Positions 13,626 through 24,096 of a DNA stretch of 64,000 nt are shown here, piece after piece. Source of the DNA: Agromyces agglutinans (GTDB taxonomy: Bacteria > Actinomycetota > Actinomycetes > Actinomycetales > Microbacteriaceae); NCBI RefSeq assembly GCF_009647605.1, contig NZ_WJIF01000001.1, forward strand, positions 417,655 through 481,654, in the 5' to 3' direction. The notes below the pieces were generated by a model. It was not told the origin of the DNA. It saw only the letters and a program-made list of their open reading frames with translations, and made no database searches. A program made the position numbers and the translations under genes. Position 1 is the stretch's first letter, and every line of letters begins with the position of its first letter.

Positions 13626-15716
13626 ATGCCCGCGGCCGACCCCCTGCATGACCTGGGCGTCCGCTGCGACGCCGACGGCGGCACGCTGCGGCTCTGGTCG
13701 GGCAATGCGACCTCGGTCGAGCTCGTCGTCTTCGCCGCCGACGACCTCGACTGGGCGATCGAGCGGGTGCCCGCCGTGCGCGACGAGCACGGCGTCTGGG
13801 AGGCGCGTTCGACGACGCTCGTCCCCGGCGCCGGCTACGGCGTGAGCGTCGACGGGCCCGCAGGGGTCGAGCACGCCTTCAATCCCGTGCACACCCTGCT
13901 CGATCCCTACGCGCGTGGGCTCGCCCGCGCCGGCGACGGCTCGTGGCGCGGCGTCGCGCCGGCTGCGCCCGGACAGGCGGTGGCGCCCGAGGCGGCGGAC
14001 GCCGCCGAGGCATCCGTCGCCCGTCCGCCGAAGCCCCACGTGCCGCTCGACCGCACGGTCGTCTACGAGGCGCACGTCCGCGGATTCAGCCGGCGCAACC
14101 CGGCCCTGCCGGCCGAGCTGCGCGGCACGTACGCGGGCCTCGCGCACGACGCCTCGATCGAGCACCTGCTCCGTCTCGGAGTCACGACGGTCGAACTGCT
14201 GCCCGTGCACGCGTTCGTCTCCGAGGAGCGCCTCGTGCGCCAGGGCAAGACGAACTACTGGGGCTACAACACGCTCGGGTTCTTCGCCCCCCACGCGCCG
14301 TACGCGACCGCGGCCTCGCAGGCCGCGGGTGCCGAGGCGGTGCGCGCCGAGTTCCGCGCCATGGTCGACCGGCTGCACGAGGCCGGCCTCGAGGTCGTGC
14401 TCGACGTCGTCTACAACCACACCGCCGAAGAGGGCCGAGAGGGCCCGACGTTCAGCTTCCGCGGCATCGACAACGCCGCGTACTACCGCCACGACGCGCA
14501 CGGCCGCTACGTCGACACGACCGGCTGCGGCAACACGCTCGACTTCGGCGCGGACGCCCCGGTGCGGCTCGTGCTCGACTCGATGCGGTACTGGGCAAGC
14601 GACATGGGCGTCGACGGGTTCCGCCTCGACCTCGCGGCGACCCTGGGCCGCGGCGATCACGGCGAGTACGACCGCGACCACCCGCTGCTGCGCGGCATGC
14701 TCGAGGATCCCGTGATCGGCGCGACGAAGCTCATCGCCGAGCCGTGGGACGTCGGCCCCGGCGGCTGGCGCACGGGCGACTTCCCGGCCGGTTTCACCGA
14801 GTGGAACGACCGCTACCGCGACCGCATGCGCGACTTCTGGCTGGGCGACCTCCGGCGCGAGCGCGAGACCGGCACCGCGGGCAGCGGCATCGGTCGCTTC
14901 GCGACCCGGCTCGCGGGCTCCTCGAACACGTTCGCGCGCGAGCGCGGCCCGCTCGCGAGCCTCAACTTCATCACCGCGCACGACGGGTTCACGCTCGCCG
15001 ACCTGACCGCCTTCGACGTCAAGCACAACGAGGGCAACGGTGAAGACAACCGGGACGGCACCGACCACAACAACTCCTACAACCACGGCGTGGAGGGCCG
15101 CACCGACGATCCCGCGATCCGCGCCGCCCGTCGGCGGAGCGTGCGCAATCTGATGGGTACGCTGCTGCTCTCGGCCGGCGTGCCGATGCTCACCGCGGGC
15201 GACGAGTTCGGCCGCAGCCAGGCGGGCAACAACAACGCCTACTGCCATGACTCCGACCTGACGTGGCTCGGCTGGGAGTGGGCCGACGAGCAGCGGGCGC
15301 TCTTCGACACGACGCGGCGGCTCATCCGGCTGCGCGCCGAGAACCCCGCACTGCGGCCCGTGCGGTTCGGCGTCTTCGGCGAGACCACGCCGGGAGCGTC
15401 GCAGATGGACTGGTACAACGCCGACGGCGAGACCATGACCATCGACGACTGGAACTCCCCCGCCGAGCGCACGCTGCAGTACCTCGCCGCCTCGACCCCC
15501 GAGACCGAGGAGTTCAACCGCATCCTGCTCGTCGTGCACGCGCGCGAGGAGGCGACCGAGGTCGTGCTGCCCGAGCACGAGGGCGTCGCCGCGTACACCC
15601 TGCTGTGGGACTCGGCGAGCGAGACGCCCGCCGTCGCGGCCGCAGAGCCGCGACCCGGCGAGCGCGTGCGGGTCTCGCCGCTGTCGATGCAGCTCTACCG
15701 GGCGGCCGACGTCTGA
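13626..15716 (+). CDS. glgX: Glycogen debranching enzyme (isoamylase type)
   Basis: 696 residues. A CBM48-like N-terminal domain (GTLRLWSGNATSVELVVF) is followed by a GH13 barrel. Recognisable blocks are TNYWGYNTLGFFAPH, VVLDVVYNHTAEEG, the nucleophile region VDGFRLDLAATLG, the acid/base in LIAEPWDVGPGG and the third carboxylate in NFITAHDGFTLADL. It removes alpha-1,6 branches left by phosphorylase. An Ala/Pro-rich linker around residues 113-135 carries a GGCATCC word. The start follows from the divergent leaderless promoter. The stop overlaps the next gene as ATGA. The gene lies opposite glgP and close to glgE/glgB, forming a glycogen cluster. Confidence 0.94.
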   Translation: MPAADPLHDLGVRCDADGGTLRLWSGNATSVELVVFAADDLDWAIERVPAVRDEHGVWEARSTTLVPGAGYGVSVDGPAGVEHAFNPVHTLLDPYARGLARAGDGSWRGVAPAAPGQAVAPEAADAAEASVARPPKPHVPLDRTVVYEAHVRGFSRRNPALPAELRGTYAGLAHDASIEHLLRLGVTTVELLPVHAFVSEERLVRQGKTNYWGYNTLGFFAPHAPYATAASQAAGAEAVRAEFRAMVDRLHEAGLEVVLDVVYNHTAEEGREGPTFSFRGIDNAAYYRHDAHGRYVDTTGCGNTLDFGADAPVRLVLDSMRYWASDMGVDGFRLDLAATLGRGDHGEYDRDHPLLRGMLEDPVIGATKLIAEPWDVGPGGWRTGDFPAGFTEWNDRYRDRMRDFWLGDLRRERETGTAGSGIGRFATRLAGSSNTFARERGPLASLNFITAHDGFTLADLTAFDVKHNEGNGEDNRDGTDHNNSYNHGVEGRTDDPAIRAARRRSVRNLMGTLLLSAGVPMLTAGDEFGRSQAGNNNAYCHDSDLTWLGWEWADEQRALFDTTRRLIRLRAENPALRPVRFGVFGETTPGASQMDWYNADGETMTIDDWNSPAERTLQYLAASTPETEEFNRILLVVHAREEATEVVLPEHEGVAAYTLLWDSASETPAVAAAEPRPGERVRVSPLSMQLYRAADV

Positions 15717-16213
15717 TGGCCAGGCGAGTGGATGCCTCCGCCGGCACGCCGGCGACCGTCGCCCTCGTCACCGCGGGCGTCGCGTTCACGCCGCATGCGT
15801 ACGAGCACGACCCGCGCGCGAGCGCGTACGGACTCGAAGCCGCCGAGAAGCTCGGCGTTCCGCCGGAGCGGGTGTTCAAGACGCTCGTGGCCGTGGTCGA
15901 CGGCGGGCTGGCGGTCGGCATCGTGCCCGCGAACGCGCAGCTCGACCTGAAGGCGCTCGCCGCCGCGGTCGGCGGCAAGCGCGCCGAGATGGCAGACCCG
16001 GCCGTGGCCGAGCGACGCACGGGCTACGTCGTCGGCGGCATCAGCCCGATCGGCCAGAAGACGGCGCTGCCGACCGTGCTCGACGAGTCGGCGATCCTGT
16101 GCGAGACCGTGCTCGTGTCGGGCGGCAAGCGCGGCCTCGACCTCGAACTCGCGCCAGACGACCTGCTCGCCGTCACCGGTGGGAGGTACGCGCCGATCGC
16201 GCGCGGCCGATAG
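15716..16213 (+). CDS. Cys-tRNA(Pro)/Cys-tRNA(Cys) deacylase, YbaK/EbsC type
   Basis: 165 residues of the YbaK family, which hydrolyse mischarged Cys-tRNA(Pro) in trans to protein synthesis. The family pattern is clear: AYGLEAAEKLGVPPERVFKTL with the conserved lysine, LAVGIVPANAQLDLKALAAA, TGYVVGGISPIGQK and a C-terminal SGGKRGLDLELAPDDL. Its ATG overlaps the glgX stop (ATGA at 15713-15716 region), so the two are translationally coupled although they have no functional link. It converges on glgP with a gap of five bases. YbaK members also act on other mischarged tRNAs, so exact specificity is inferred. Confidence 0.92.
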   Translation: MARRVDASAGTPATVALVTAGVAFTPHAYEHDPRASAYGLEAAEKLGVPPERVFKTLVAVVDGGLAVGIVPANAQLDLKALAAAVGGKRAEMADPAVAERRTGYVVGGISPIGQKTALPTVLDESAILCETVLVSGGKRGLDLELAPDDLLAVTGGRYAPIARGR

Positions 16214-16218
16214 CGCGA

Positions 16219-18777
16219 TCACCCCGCGGTCGCGACGAGCCCGAGTTCGGCGGCGCTCAGCAGCAGCGGGTGGTTCGGGATGACCCGCACCGTGTAGCCG
16301 AAGGCACCGGCACGATCGAGCACGACGCGGCCGCCGTATTCGCGCGGTCCGTCGCCGGGTTTCGCGGCCGTGGGCTCGAGCACCGCGCGGCGCGGCGACT
16401 CGATCGTCTCATCGGCCGTCGAGCGGCCGTAGACGACCTCGACCTGCACGTCGTCAGGCGAGAGTTCGCCGAGCGCGACCGTGGCGCGCAGGCGCAGCTC
16501 GTCGCCGACGTGCGGCGCGTCGACGCCGCCCGACTCGACGTGCACGACCGAGACGCCCGGCCACGCGGCGCGCACCCGGGCGCTCCAGGCCGCGAGCTCG
16601 CGCGCACCGCGGGCATGGTCGGCCCCGACGGCCCGCCCGTGCCGCCACGCGTGCCGGTAGAGCCGGTCGACGTACTCGCGCACCATGCGGTCGGCCCCGA
16701 GCTCGGGCGCGAGGCCGGCGAGGGTCCGCCGGAGCATGCCGACCCACTCGTGCGGCACGTCGTGCTCGGAGCGGTCGTAGAACCGCGGCACGATCGCGTG
16801 CTCGAGCAGGTCGTAGAGCGCGGCCGCCTCGAGCGCGTCGCGCTCGGAGGCATCCGCCGCCTGGTCGGCCGACGGGATGACCCATCCGGAGTCCTCCGAC
16901 GCGTACTCGGCCCACCAACCGTCGAGGATCGAGAGGTTCAGCGCGCCGTTCATCGCGGCCTTCATACCCGACGTGCCGCACGCTTCGAGCGGACGCAGCG
17001 GGTTGTTCAGCCACACGTCGCAGCCGGGGTAGAGCACCGAGGCCATGCCGATGTCGTAGTCGGGAAGGAACACGATGCGCGCCCGCAGCTCGGGTCGCTG
17101 CGCGAACTGCACGAGCTGCTGGATGAGCCGCTTGCCCTCGTCGTCGGCGGGATGCGACTTGCCCGCGATCACGAACTGCACGGGCCGATCGGGATCCGTG
17201 AGGATCGCCGCGAGCCGCTCGGGGTCCTGCAGCATGAGCGTCAGCCGCTTGTACGTCGGCACCCGCCGCGCGAATCCGACGGTGAGCACGTCGGGGTCGA
17301 GCACGCCCTCGATCCACTCGGGCGCGGGCGCGCCCGAGTGCTGGGTCGACCATGCGGCGGCGAGCCGACGCCGCGCGTCAGCGACGAGCTGGGCCCGCAT
17401 GCCGCGCTTGACCGACCACAGTTCCGCGTCGTCGAGGGCGCCGCTCAACCACTCGGCGTGCTCGGAGTCGGCGGTTCCGAGCACGCGTTCGGCGAGCGCG
17501 CGCAGCGCGGGGTCGACCCAGGTCGGGCTGTGCACGCCGTTCGTGACCGAGGTGATGGGCACCTCGTCGGTGTCGAACCCGGGCCACAGCGAGCCGAACA
17601 TGCGCCGGCTGACCTCGCCGTGCAGCCTCGACACGCCGTTCGCGTGCTGCGCGAGGCGCAGGCCCATGACCGCCATGTTGAACGCGCTCGTCGCGGGATC
17701 GGCGCCGGGCTCGACGCCGAGCGCCAGGGCATCGCCGGGCTTCACGCCCGGCAGCAGGTTGTTGGTCAGGTACCGCTCGACGAGCGGCCGGTCGAACCGG
17801 TCGATGCCGGCCGGCACCGGCGTATGCGTCGTGAAGATCGTCGACGCCCGCACGAGCTGCAGCGCCTCGGGGAACGTCAGGCCCTCGCCGATCAGCGAGG
17901 AGATGCGCTCGAGGCCCAGGAACCCCGCGTGGCCCTCGTTCATGTGGAACACCTCGGGCGCCGGCGCACCCGTCAGCTCGACCCAGGCGTCGATCGCCCG
18001 CGCCCCGCCGATGCCGAGCAGCAGCTCCTGCTGCAGGCGGTATTCGCCGCCGCCGCCGTAGAGGCGGTCGGTCACCCGCCGGAGGTCGTCGGGGTTCGCC
18101 GGCACATCGGTGTCGAGCAGGAGCAGCGTGACCCGGCCGACCTGCGCCCGCCAGACCCGCGCCACCAGCGCCCGGTCGTCGGGCAGGGCGAGCACGACCT
18201 GCACGGCGGTGCCATCGGGGTGACGCACGAGCGAGAGCGGCAGGCCATCGGGATCGAGCACGGGGTACCGCTCCTGCTGCCACCCGTCGGGTGAGATCGA
18301 TTGCGAGAAGTAGCCCGAACCGTAGAAGAGTCCCACGCCGAGGATGGGCACGCCGAGGTCGCTCGCGGCCTTCAGGTGATCGCCGGCGAGGATGCCGAGG
18401 CCGCCCGAGTACTGCGGCAGGGCCTCGGCGATGCCGAACTCGGGCGAGAGGTAGGCGATGCTGCGCGGCGCGTCGTCGCCGAGGCCCTGGTACCACCTGG
18501 GCTCGTCGAGATAGGCGCGCAGGTCGGCGCGCTCGCGCTCGGCCCACTCGACGTAGCCGGCGTCGTCGGCGAGCGCCTCCAGCCGCGCCGGGTCGACCTC
18601 GCCGAGGAACGCGACCGGGTCGCGACCCGAGCCCGCCCACGCCTCGGGATCGATGTGCTCGAACAGCCGCCGCGTCGGCTCGTGCCACGACCAGCGCAGG
18701 TTGCCGGCCAGCTCCTCGAGCGCGGCGAGCGGCCCGGGAACGACGGCGCGGACGGTGAACTTCCTGATCGGCTTCAC
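16219..18777 (-). CDS. glgP: Alpha-glucan (glycogen) phosphorylase
   Basis: 852 residues of the alpha-glucan phosphorylase family found in actinobacteria (shorter and diverged from the E. coli enzyme). It releases glucose-1-phosphate from glycogen ends. The N-terminal DUF3417-like region starts KFTVRAVVPGPLAALEELAGNLRWSW. SIAYLSPEFGIAEALPQYSGGLG and TNGVHSPTW follow. The PLP lysine lies in GTSGMKAAMNGALNL, and the C-terminal part holds a beta-rich extension. The start is GTG at 18775-18777. TAGTGT (18785-18790, minus strand) lies 7 nt upstream, indicating a leaderless mRNA. Upstream in-frame sequence has no family match. It is divergent from glgE. Confidence 0.94.
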   Translation of the reverse strand: MKPIRKFTVRAVVPGPLAALEELAGNLRWSWHEPTRRLFEHIDPEAWAGSGRDPVAFLGEVDPARLEALADDAGYVEWAERERADLRAYLDEPRWYQGLGDDAPRSIAYLSPEFGIAEALPQYSGGLGILAGDHLKAASDLGVPILGVGLFYGSGYFSQSISPDGWQQERYPVLDPDGLPLSLVRHPDGTAVQVVLALPDDRALVARVWRAQVGRVTLLLLDTDVPANPDDLRRVTDRLYGGGGEYRLQQELLLGIGGARAIDAWVELTGAPAPEVFHMNEGHAGFLGLERISSLIGEGLTFPEALQLVRASTIFTTHTPVPAGIDRFDRPLVERYLTNNLLPGVKPGDALALGVEPGADPATSAFNMAVMGLRLAQHANGVSRLHGEVSRRMFGSLWPGFDTDEVPITSVTNGVHSPTWVDPALRALAERVLGTADSEHAEWLSGALDDAELWSVKRGMRAQLVADARRRLAAAWSTQHSGAPAPEWIEGVLDPDVLTVGFARRVPTYKRLTLMLQDPERLAAILTDPDRPVQFVIAGKSHPADDEGKRLIQQLVQFAQRPELRARIVFLPDYDIGMASVLYPGCDVWLNNPLRPLEACGTSGMKAAMNGALNLSILDGWWAEYASEDSGWVIPSADQAADASERDALEAAALYDLLEHAIVPRFYDRSEHDVPHEWVGMLRRTLAGLAPELGADRMVREYVDRLYRHAWRHGRAVGADHARGARELAAWSARVRAAWPGVSVVHVESGGVDAPHVGDELRLRATVALGELSPDDVQVEVVYGRSTADETIESPRRAVLEPTAAKPGDGPREYGGRVVLDRAGAFGYTVRVIPNHPLLLSAAELGLVATAG

Positions 18778-18870
18778 CCTGCCCACACTATGCGCGGCCG
18801 GTGACGGGCATGTGAACGGCGCGTCACGCGCCCGCTGCCCATCGCCACCCGGACGCGCTACGGTCGGAGC
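18778..18870. promoter_or_regulatory. Divergent promoter region between glgP and glgE
   Basis: 93 bp between two GTG starts. The glgP side has TAGTGT on the minus strand at 18785-18790 with a 7-nt gap. The glgE side has TACGGT at 18859-18864 with a 6-nt gap. Both look like leaderless promoters. I see no convincing -35 hexamers and no obvious operator palindrome between them. Confidence 0.45.
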
Positions 18871-20925
18871 GTGACGACCCCTGCACCGCTCGCACCGCGC
18901 ATCCCGGTGATCCGCCTCTCGCCGACCACCCCCGACCCGCGCTGGCGCCCGAAGGCGTACGAGGGCGAGGTGGTGCCGTTCCGGGCGACGGTCTTCCGCG
19001 AGGGCCACGATGCCGTCGGCGCGATGCTCGTGCTCACGGCGCCGTCGGGTGCGGTCACGCGCCGGCGCCTGTCGCCGATCGCCCCGGGCACCGATCGGTG
19101 GGAGACGCGGGTCCGGCTCGACGAGACGGGTGTGTGGCGCTGGCACGTCGACGGGTTCGGCGACGAGGTCGCGACGTGGCGGCACGACGCCGCCCTCAAG
19201 GTCGACGCCGGCGTCGACGTCGACCTCATGTACGAGCTCGGCGCGCGACTCGTCGACCGCGCGGTCGCCGAGACGTCGCGCCCAGCCGCGGTGCGCAAGC
19301 GGCTCGCGGCGTACGCGGCATCCCTTCGCGATACGGATGCCACGCCGGCGACCCGGCGCGCCCTCATCGACGACCCCGTGCTCGACGAGTTCGCCGTGCG
19401 CCCGCTCGCGCGGCTCACCACGGACTCGGGCGAACGCGAGCTGCTCGTCGAACGGCGCCGGGCCGGCGTCGGCAGCTGGTACGAGTTCTTCCCGCGCTCC
19501 GAGGGCGCGAAGCGCCTGAAGGACGGCGGCTGGCGCTCCGGCACCTTCCGAACCGCCGCCAAGCGCCTGCCGGGCGTCGCGGCGATGGGCTTCGACGTGC
19601 TCTACCTGCCACCGATCCATCCGATCGGGGTGACCAACCGCAAGGGTCGCAACAACACGCTGGACCCCGGGCCGGACGACCCGGGGTCGCCGTGGGCGAT
19701 CGGCGGGCCGCTCGCCGACGGCACCGCGGGCGGCCACGACGCGGTGCATCCCGACCTCGGCACGCTCGCCGACTTCCGTGCGTTCGTGCGGCAGGCCGCG
19801 AACCACGGCATCGAGGTCGCGCTCGACCTCGCCCTGCAGGCCTCCCCCGACCACCCGTGGATCGCCGAGCACCCCGAGTGGTTCACGGTGCTGCCCGACG
19901 GGTCGATCCGCTACGCCGAGAACCCGCCGAAGAAGTACCAGGACATCTACCCGGTGAACTTCGACGACGACCCCGAGGGCGTCTTCGCCGAGGTGCTGCG
20001 CATCGTGCGGCACTGGATGGCGCAGGGCGTGCGCATCTTCCGCGTCGACAACCCGCACACGAAGCCCCTCGCGTTCTGGGAGCGCCTGATCGCCGAGGTG
20101 AACGCGGGCGACCCCGACGTCGTGTTCCTCGCCGAGGCGTTCACGCGACCGGCGATGCTGCACGCGCTCGCGGCGGCAGGCTTCCAGCAGTCGTACACCT
20201 ACTTCACCTGGCGCAACACGAAGGAGGAGCTCACGGAGTTCCTCACCGGCCTGGCCGATGAGACCGCCGACTTCCTCCGGCCGAACCTCTTCGTGAACAC
20301 GCCCGACATCCTCACCGAGTACCTCCAGTTCGGCGGGCCGGCCGCGTTCGCGGTGCGGGCGACGATCGCCGCCACCGCCGCGCCGACCTGGGGCGTCTAC
20401 TCGGGCTTCGAGCTATTCGAGTCGGTCGCCCGCCCCGGTGCCGAGGAGGCGATCGACAACGAGAAGTACGAGTACAAGCCGCGCGACTTCGCCGCCGCCG
20501 AGCAGGAGGGCCGCTCGCTCGCGCTGTACCTCGGCATCCTCAACCGCATCCGGGCGGAGTCGCCGGCCCTGCAGCAGCTGCGCAACCTCACCGTGCACCC
20601 GACCGATGACGACGCGGTGCTCGCCTACTCGAAGCACCTCGAGGCCGAATTCACCGGCACCGGGCAGGACGACACGATCATCGTCGTGGCGAACGTCGAC
20701 CCGCACTCCGTGCGCGAGACGACCGTGCACCTCGACCTCGCCGCCCTCGGCCTCGAGCCCGGCGCGCGTTTCACCGTCGAAGACCTGGTCGAGGGCGAAC
20801 GCTGGGAGTGGGGCGCCTCCAACTACGTGCGCCTCGACGCGTTCACGCGGCCGGCGCACGTGCTGCGCGTCGTGCGCGAGCCCTCACCCGCCCGACGCCG
20901 ACCGAACCGGAGCCCGAATGCCTGA
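18871..20925 (+). CDS. glgE: Maltose-1-phosphate maltosyltransferase
   Basis: 684 residues, a GH13 subfamily 3 enzyme that transfers maltosyl units from alpha-maltose-1-phosphate onto alpha-1,4-glucan. The N-terminal beta domain begins [23 protein letters not shown]. Diagnostic blocks are [38 protein letters not shown], the nucleophile in [13 protein letters not shown], the acid in [11 protein letters not shown] and [14 protein letters not shown]. Length fits the family. The start is GTG, 6 nt after TACGGT, thus probably leaderless. The stop overlaps glgB by eight bases, so glgE and glgB form one operon as in mycobacteria and streptomycetes. No trehalose synthase or maltokinase gene lies in this window. 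Confidence 0.95.
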   Translation: MTTPAPLAPRIPVIRLSPTTPDPRWRPKAYEGEVVPFRATVFREGHDAVGAMLVLTAPSGAVTRRRLSPIAPGTDRWETRVRLDETGVWRWHVDGFGDEVATWRHDAALKVDAGVDVDLMYELGARLVDRAVAETSRPAAVRKRLAAYAASLRDTDATPATRRALIDDPVLDEFAVRPLARLTTDSGERELLVERRRAGVGSWYEFFPRSEGAKRLKDGGWRSGTFRTAAKRLPGVAAMGFDVLYLPPIHPIGVTNRKGRNNTLDPGPDDPGSPWAIGGPLADGTAGGHDAVHPDLGTLADFRAFVRQAANHGIEVALDLALQASPDHPWIAEHPEWFTVLPDGSIRYAENPPKKYQDIYPVNFDDDPEGVFAEVLRIVRHWMAQGVRIFRVDNPHTKPLAFWERLIAEVNAGDPDVVFLAEAFTRPAMLHALAAAGFQQSYTYFTWRNTKEELTEFLTGLADETADFLRPNLFVNTPDILTEYLQFGGPAAFAVRATIAATAAPTWGVYSGFELFESVARPGAEEAIDNEKYEYKPRDFAAAEQEGRSLALYLGILNRIRAESPALQQLRNLTVHPTDDDAVLAYSKHLEAEFTGTGQDDTIIVVANVDPHSVRETTVHLDLAALGLEPGARFTVEDLVEGERWEWGASNYVRLDAFTRPAHVLRVVREPSPARRRPNRSPNA

Positions 20926-23128
20926 CGCCGCCCACGGGCCCGCCATCGACGACGCGGTCCTCGCCGCGGTCGCCGAGGGCCGGCACGCCGACCCGCACTC
21001 GGTCCTCGGACAGCACGGGTTCGAGGAGGGCGGCGCGGGGGCACCTCGCACCGTCATCAGAACGCGGCGTCCGCTGGCCTCCTCGGTCGATGCGGTGCTC
21101 GACGACGGCCGCGAGGTGCCGCTGGGCCACCTCGCGCACGGCATCTGGGCCGGCGCCGGCGAATTCGGCCCCACCGGCTACCGCATCCGCGCCCGGTACG
21201 CCGACGGCGCCGAGTGGACCGCCGACGACCCCTACCGCTTCGCGCCCACCATCGGCGAGCTCGACCTGCACCTCATCCACGAGGGCCGTCACGAGGAGCT
21301 CTGGCGCGCGCTCGGCGCGCGGCACCGCGAGCACTGGGGCCCCGGCGGCGCCGTCCGCGGCACCGCGTTCACGGTCTGGGCGCCGCGCGCCCGTGCGGTG
21401 CGCGTGGTCGGCGAGTTCAACCGCTGGGACGGGCAGGGCCACGCGATGCGCAGCATGGGCGCGAGCGGCGTCTGGGAGCTCTTCGTGCCCGACCTCGAAC
21501 CCGGCGCCTCGTACAAGTTCGAGCTGCTCACTGCTGCCGGCGACTGGGTAATGAAGGCCGACCCGATGGCCCGGCAGGCCGAGATCGCGCCGGCGACCGC
21601 GTCGATCGTGTCGCACAGCGCGCACGAGTGGCGGGACGGCGAATGGATGTCCCGTCGCGCGGCGACCGATGCGCATGCCGAGCCGATGAGCATCTACGAG
21701 CTCCACCTCGGCTCGTGGCGGCCCGGGCGCGGGTACCGCGACGTCGCCGACGAGCTGATCGAGTACCTGCAGTGGCTGGGCTACACGCACGTCGAGTTCC
21801 TGCCGCTGGCGGAGCATCCGTTCGGCGGCTCATGGGGCTACCAGGTCACCGGCTACTACGCGGCGACGAGCCGCTTCGGCTCCCCCGACGACCTGCGATA
21901 CCTCATCGACCGCCTGCACGGCGCCGGCATCGGCGTGATCATGGACTGGGTGCCCGGCCACTTCCCGAAGGACGGCTGGGCGCTCGCGCGCTTCGACGGC
22001 GAGCCGCTGTACGAGCACGCCGACCCGCGTCGCGGCGAGCAGCTCGACTGGGGCACGTACGTGTTCGACTACGGCAACCCGCGCGTGCGCAACTTCCTCG
22101 TCGCCAACGCGCTGTTCTGGTTCGAGGAGTTCCACGTCGACGGGCTGCGCGTGGATGCCGTGGCATCCATGCTCTACCTCGACTACTCGCGCGCCGACGG
22201 CGAGTGGCTGCCGAACGTGCACGGCGGTCGCGAGCACCTCGAGGCGATCGGCTTCCTGCAGGAGGTGACGGCGACCGCGTACAAGCGCAACCCCGGCATC
22301 GTGATGATCGCCGAGGAGTCGACGTCGTGGCCCGGCGTCACCGCGCCGACCTCGTCGGGCGGCCTCGGGTTCGGGTACAAGTGGAACATGGGCTGGATGC
22401 ACGACACGCTCCAGTACATCCAGAAGGACCCCATGTACCGGTCGCACCACCACCACGACCTGACGTTCTCGTTCCTGTACGCGTTCAGCGAGCACTTCAT
22501 CCTGCCGATCAGCCACGACGAGGTCGTGCACGGCAAGGGCTCGCTGGTGCGCAAGATGCCGGGCGACCACTGGCAGCAGCTCGCGAACACGCGCGCCTAC
22601 CTGGCGTTCATGTGGGCCCACCCGGGCAAGCAGCTGCTGTTCATGGGCCAGGAGTTCGGCCAGCTGAGCGAGTGGAGCGAGGAACGCGGGCTCGACTGGT
22701 GGATCCTCGACCAGCCGAGCCACCGGCAGCTCGCCGAGTTCGTCGGCGCGCTCAACCGGTTGTACCGCGCGACGCCCGCGCTCTGGCAGCTCGACGACGA
22801 CTCGGCCGGGTTCGAGTGGATCGAGGGCGGCGCGGCGGCCGAGAACGTGATCGCGTTCCTCCGCTACGACCGCGACCGCACGCCGCTCCTGTGCGCGGTG
22901 AACTTCTCGGGCAGGCCGCACGAGGGCTTCCGGCTCGGCCTGCCGCAGGCCGGGCGCTGGGTCGAGGTGCTGAACTCCGACGCCGCCGAGTTCGGCGGTT
23001 CGGGCGTCGGCAACCTCGGGGCCGTCGAGGCGACGGATGCCCCGTGGTCGGGGCGACCGGCCTCCGCGTCGTTCACGCTGCCGCCGCTCGGCGCGGTGTG
23101 GTTCCGCTTCGACCCGGCGGTCGAGTAG
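20918..23128 (+). CDS. glgB: 1,4-alpha-glucan branching enzyme
   Basis: 736 residues, introducing alpha-1,6 branches into the glucan made by GlgE. Two N-terminal carbohydrate-binding/beta domains (the second with [20 protein letters not shown]) precede the GH13 barrel. It contains [21 protein letters not shown], the nucleophile in [19 protein letters not shown], the acid in [13 protein letters not shown] and [15 protein letters not shown]. The ATG at 20918 is preceded by GGAG and lies inside the end of glgE (eight-base overlap), so translation is coupled. Within the coding sequence an exact GGATGCC-GT-GGCATCC palindrome lies near 22157-22172, encoding the variable stretch just before the conserved MLYLDYSR. 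Confidence 0.96.
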   Translation: MPDAAHGPAIDDAVLAAVAEGRHADPHSVLGQHGFEEGGAGAPRTVIRTRRPLASSVDAVLDDGREVPLGHLAHGIWAGAGEFGPTGYRIRARYADGAEWTADDPYRFAPTIGELDLHLIHEGRHEELWRALGARHREHWGPGGAVRGTAFTVWAPRARAVRVVGEFNRWDGQGHAMRSMGASGVWELFVPDLEPGASYKFELLTAAGDWVMKADPMARQAEIAPATASIVSHSAHEWRDGEWMSRRAATDAHAEPMSIYELHLGSWRPGRGYRDVADELIEYLQWLGYTHVEFLPLAEHPFGGSWGYQVTGYYAATSRFGSPDDLRYLIDRLHGAGIGVIMDWVPGHFPKDGWALARFDGEPLYEHADPRRGEQLDWGTYVFDYGNPRVRNFLVANALFWFEEFHVDGLRVDAVASMLYLDYSRADGEWLPNVHGGREHLEAIGFLQEVTATAYKRNPGIVMIAEESTSWPGVTAPTSSGGLGFGYKWNMGWMHDTLQYIQKDPMYRSHHHHDLTFSFLYAFSEHFILPISHDEVVHGKGSLVRKMPGDHWQQLANTRAYLAFMWAHPGKQLLFMGQEFGQLSEWSEERGLDWWILDQPSHRQLAEFVGALNRLYRATPALWQLDDDSAGFEWIEGGAAAENVIAFLRYDRDRTPLLCAVNFSGRPHEGFRLGLPQAGRWVEVLNSDAAEFGGSGVGNLGAVEATDAPWSGRPASASFTLPPLGAVWFRFDPAVE

Positions 23129-23169
23129 CGACGAAGGAGCGTATCGAGACCTGAGACCCGGGAGCCGGT

Positions 23170-24096
23170 TCAGTACAGCAGGTTCGCCAGACGCCGGCGT
23201 GCCGCGGCGACCCGCGGGTCGTCGGTGCCGACCACCTCGAAGTGCTCGATGAGCCGCTCGCGCACGCGCGCCTTGCCGTCGGCGTCGAGCGTCGGGAACA
23301 GGTCGAGCAGGCGCCCGAAGGCGTCGTCGATGTGCCCGCCCGAGAGGTCGAGGTCGGCGACGTCGAGCTGCGCGTCGAGGTCGCCCGGGTTCGCCGCCGC
23401 GGCGCCGCGGATCTCATCGAGCGTCTTGCCCTGGAGCCGGCCCAGCAGGTTCGCCTGCGCGAGCCCCGCGACCGCGAGCGCGTCGCGCGGGTCCTGCGCG
23501 ATGGCCGTGCGGTACGCCGCGGACGCCGCCGCGTAGTCGCCGCGCGAGATCGCGTCGAACGCCTCCTGGTGCAGCGGTGGCAGCGGCTCCTCGACCGGTT
23601 CGGCCGGTTCGGATGCCCCGGCGCCCGCGTCGACCGTGCCGGTCACGCCGTTCTGCGCGGCCAGCTGCAGCAGCTGGTCGAACACCTGGTCGATGACGTC
23701 GGCCGGCTGCTCGCCCTGGAAGAGCGGGACGGGCTGCCCGCCCACGAGCGCCACGACGGTCGGGACGGACTGCGCCTGGAGCGCCTGCACGAGCTGCGGG
23801 TTGCGCTCGGCCTCGACGGTCGCGAGCACGAGCGCGCCGTTGCGGGCGCGCACGAGCCCCGCGAGCGTGTCGACGAGCGCGGTCGACGGCTCGCTCCAGC
23901 TCGCCCACAGGGCCATGACGACCGGAACCGTGCGCGAGAGTTCGAGCACCGGCGCGAACGACTGGTCGTCGGTCGCGAACACGATGGGGTCGTCGGCGCC
24001 AGCAGGGGCCGGAGCATCCGTCGCCCTCGGCGGCTGGACCAGCGACGAGAGGTCGACGGCGCCCCGGAAACCGGTGGGCTGGATGGGATCGGTCAC
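23170..24096 (-). CDS. Thioredoxin-fold protein with TPR region (YbbN/CnoX-like)
   Basis: About 308 residues. A thioredoxin-like domain (FAPVLELSRTVPVVMALWASW, then LATVEAERNPQLVQALQAQSVPTVVALVGGQPVPLFQGEQP) is followed by alpha-helical repeats (FDAISRGDYAAASAAYRTAIAQDPRDALAVAG). The usual CXXC active site is missing: the position after LWASW reads SEPS, so it cannot act as a dithiol oxidoreductase. This matches the YbbN/CnoX group, which act as holdases or co-chaperones. The GTG at 24094-24096 is chosen because GGAGGT lies 4 nt before it. The start overlaps the stop of the upstream membrane protein gene by four bases. Confidence 0.85.
   Translation of the reverse strand: MTDPIQPTGFRGAVDLSSLVQPPRATDAPAPAGADDPIVFATDDQSFAPVLELSRTVPVVMALWASWSEPSTALVDTLAGLVRARNGALVLATVEAERNPQLVQALQAQSVPTVVALVGGQPVPLFQGEQPADVIDQVFDQLLQLAAQNGVTGTVDAGAGASEPAEPVEEPLPPLHQEAFDAISRGDYAAASAAYRTAIAQDPRDALAVAGLAQANLLGRLQGKTLDEIRGAAAANPGDLDAQLDVADLDLSGGHIDDAFGRLLDLFPTLDADGKARVRERLIEHFEVVGTDDPRVAAARRRLANLLY

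Noticed and set aside
18778-20163. Open frame extending glgP upstream through the complement of glgE
   Set aside because: The sequence is Arg/His/Val-rich shadow coding. The GTG at 18777 begins exactly where the phosphorylase family does and has a TAGTGT box 7 nt upstream.
23170-24096. Thioredoxin-fold gene considered as an active thioredoxin
   Set aside because: The CXXC motif is absent, and the TPR-like C-terminus fits the YbbN/CnoX co-chaperone group better.
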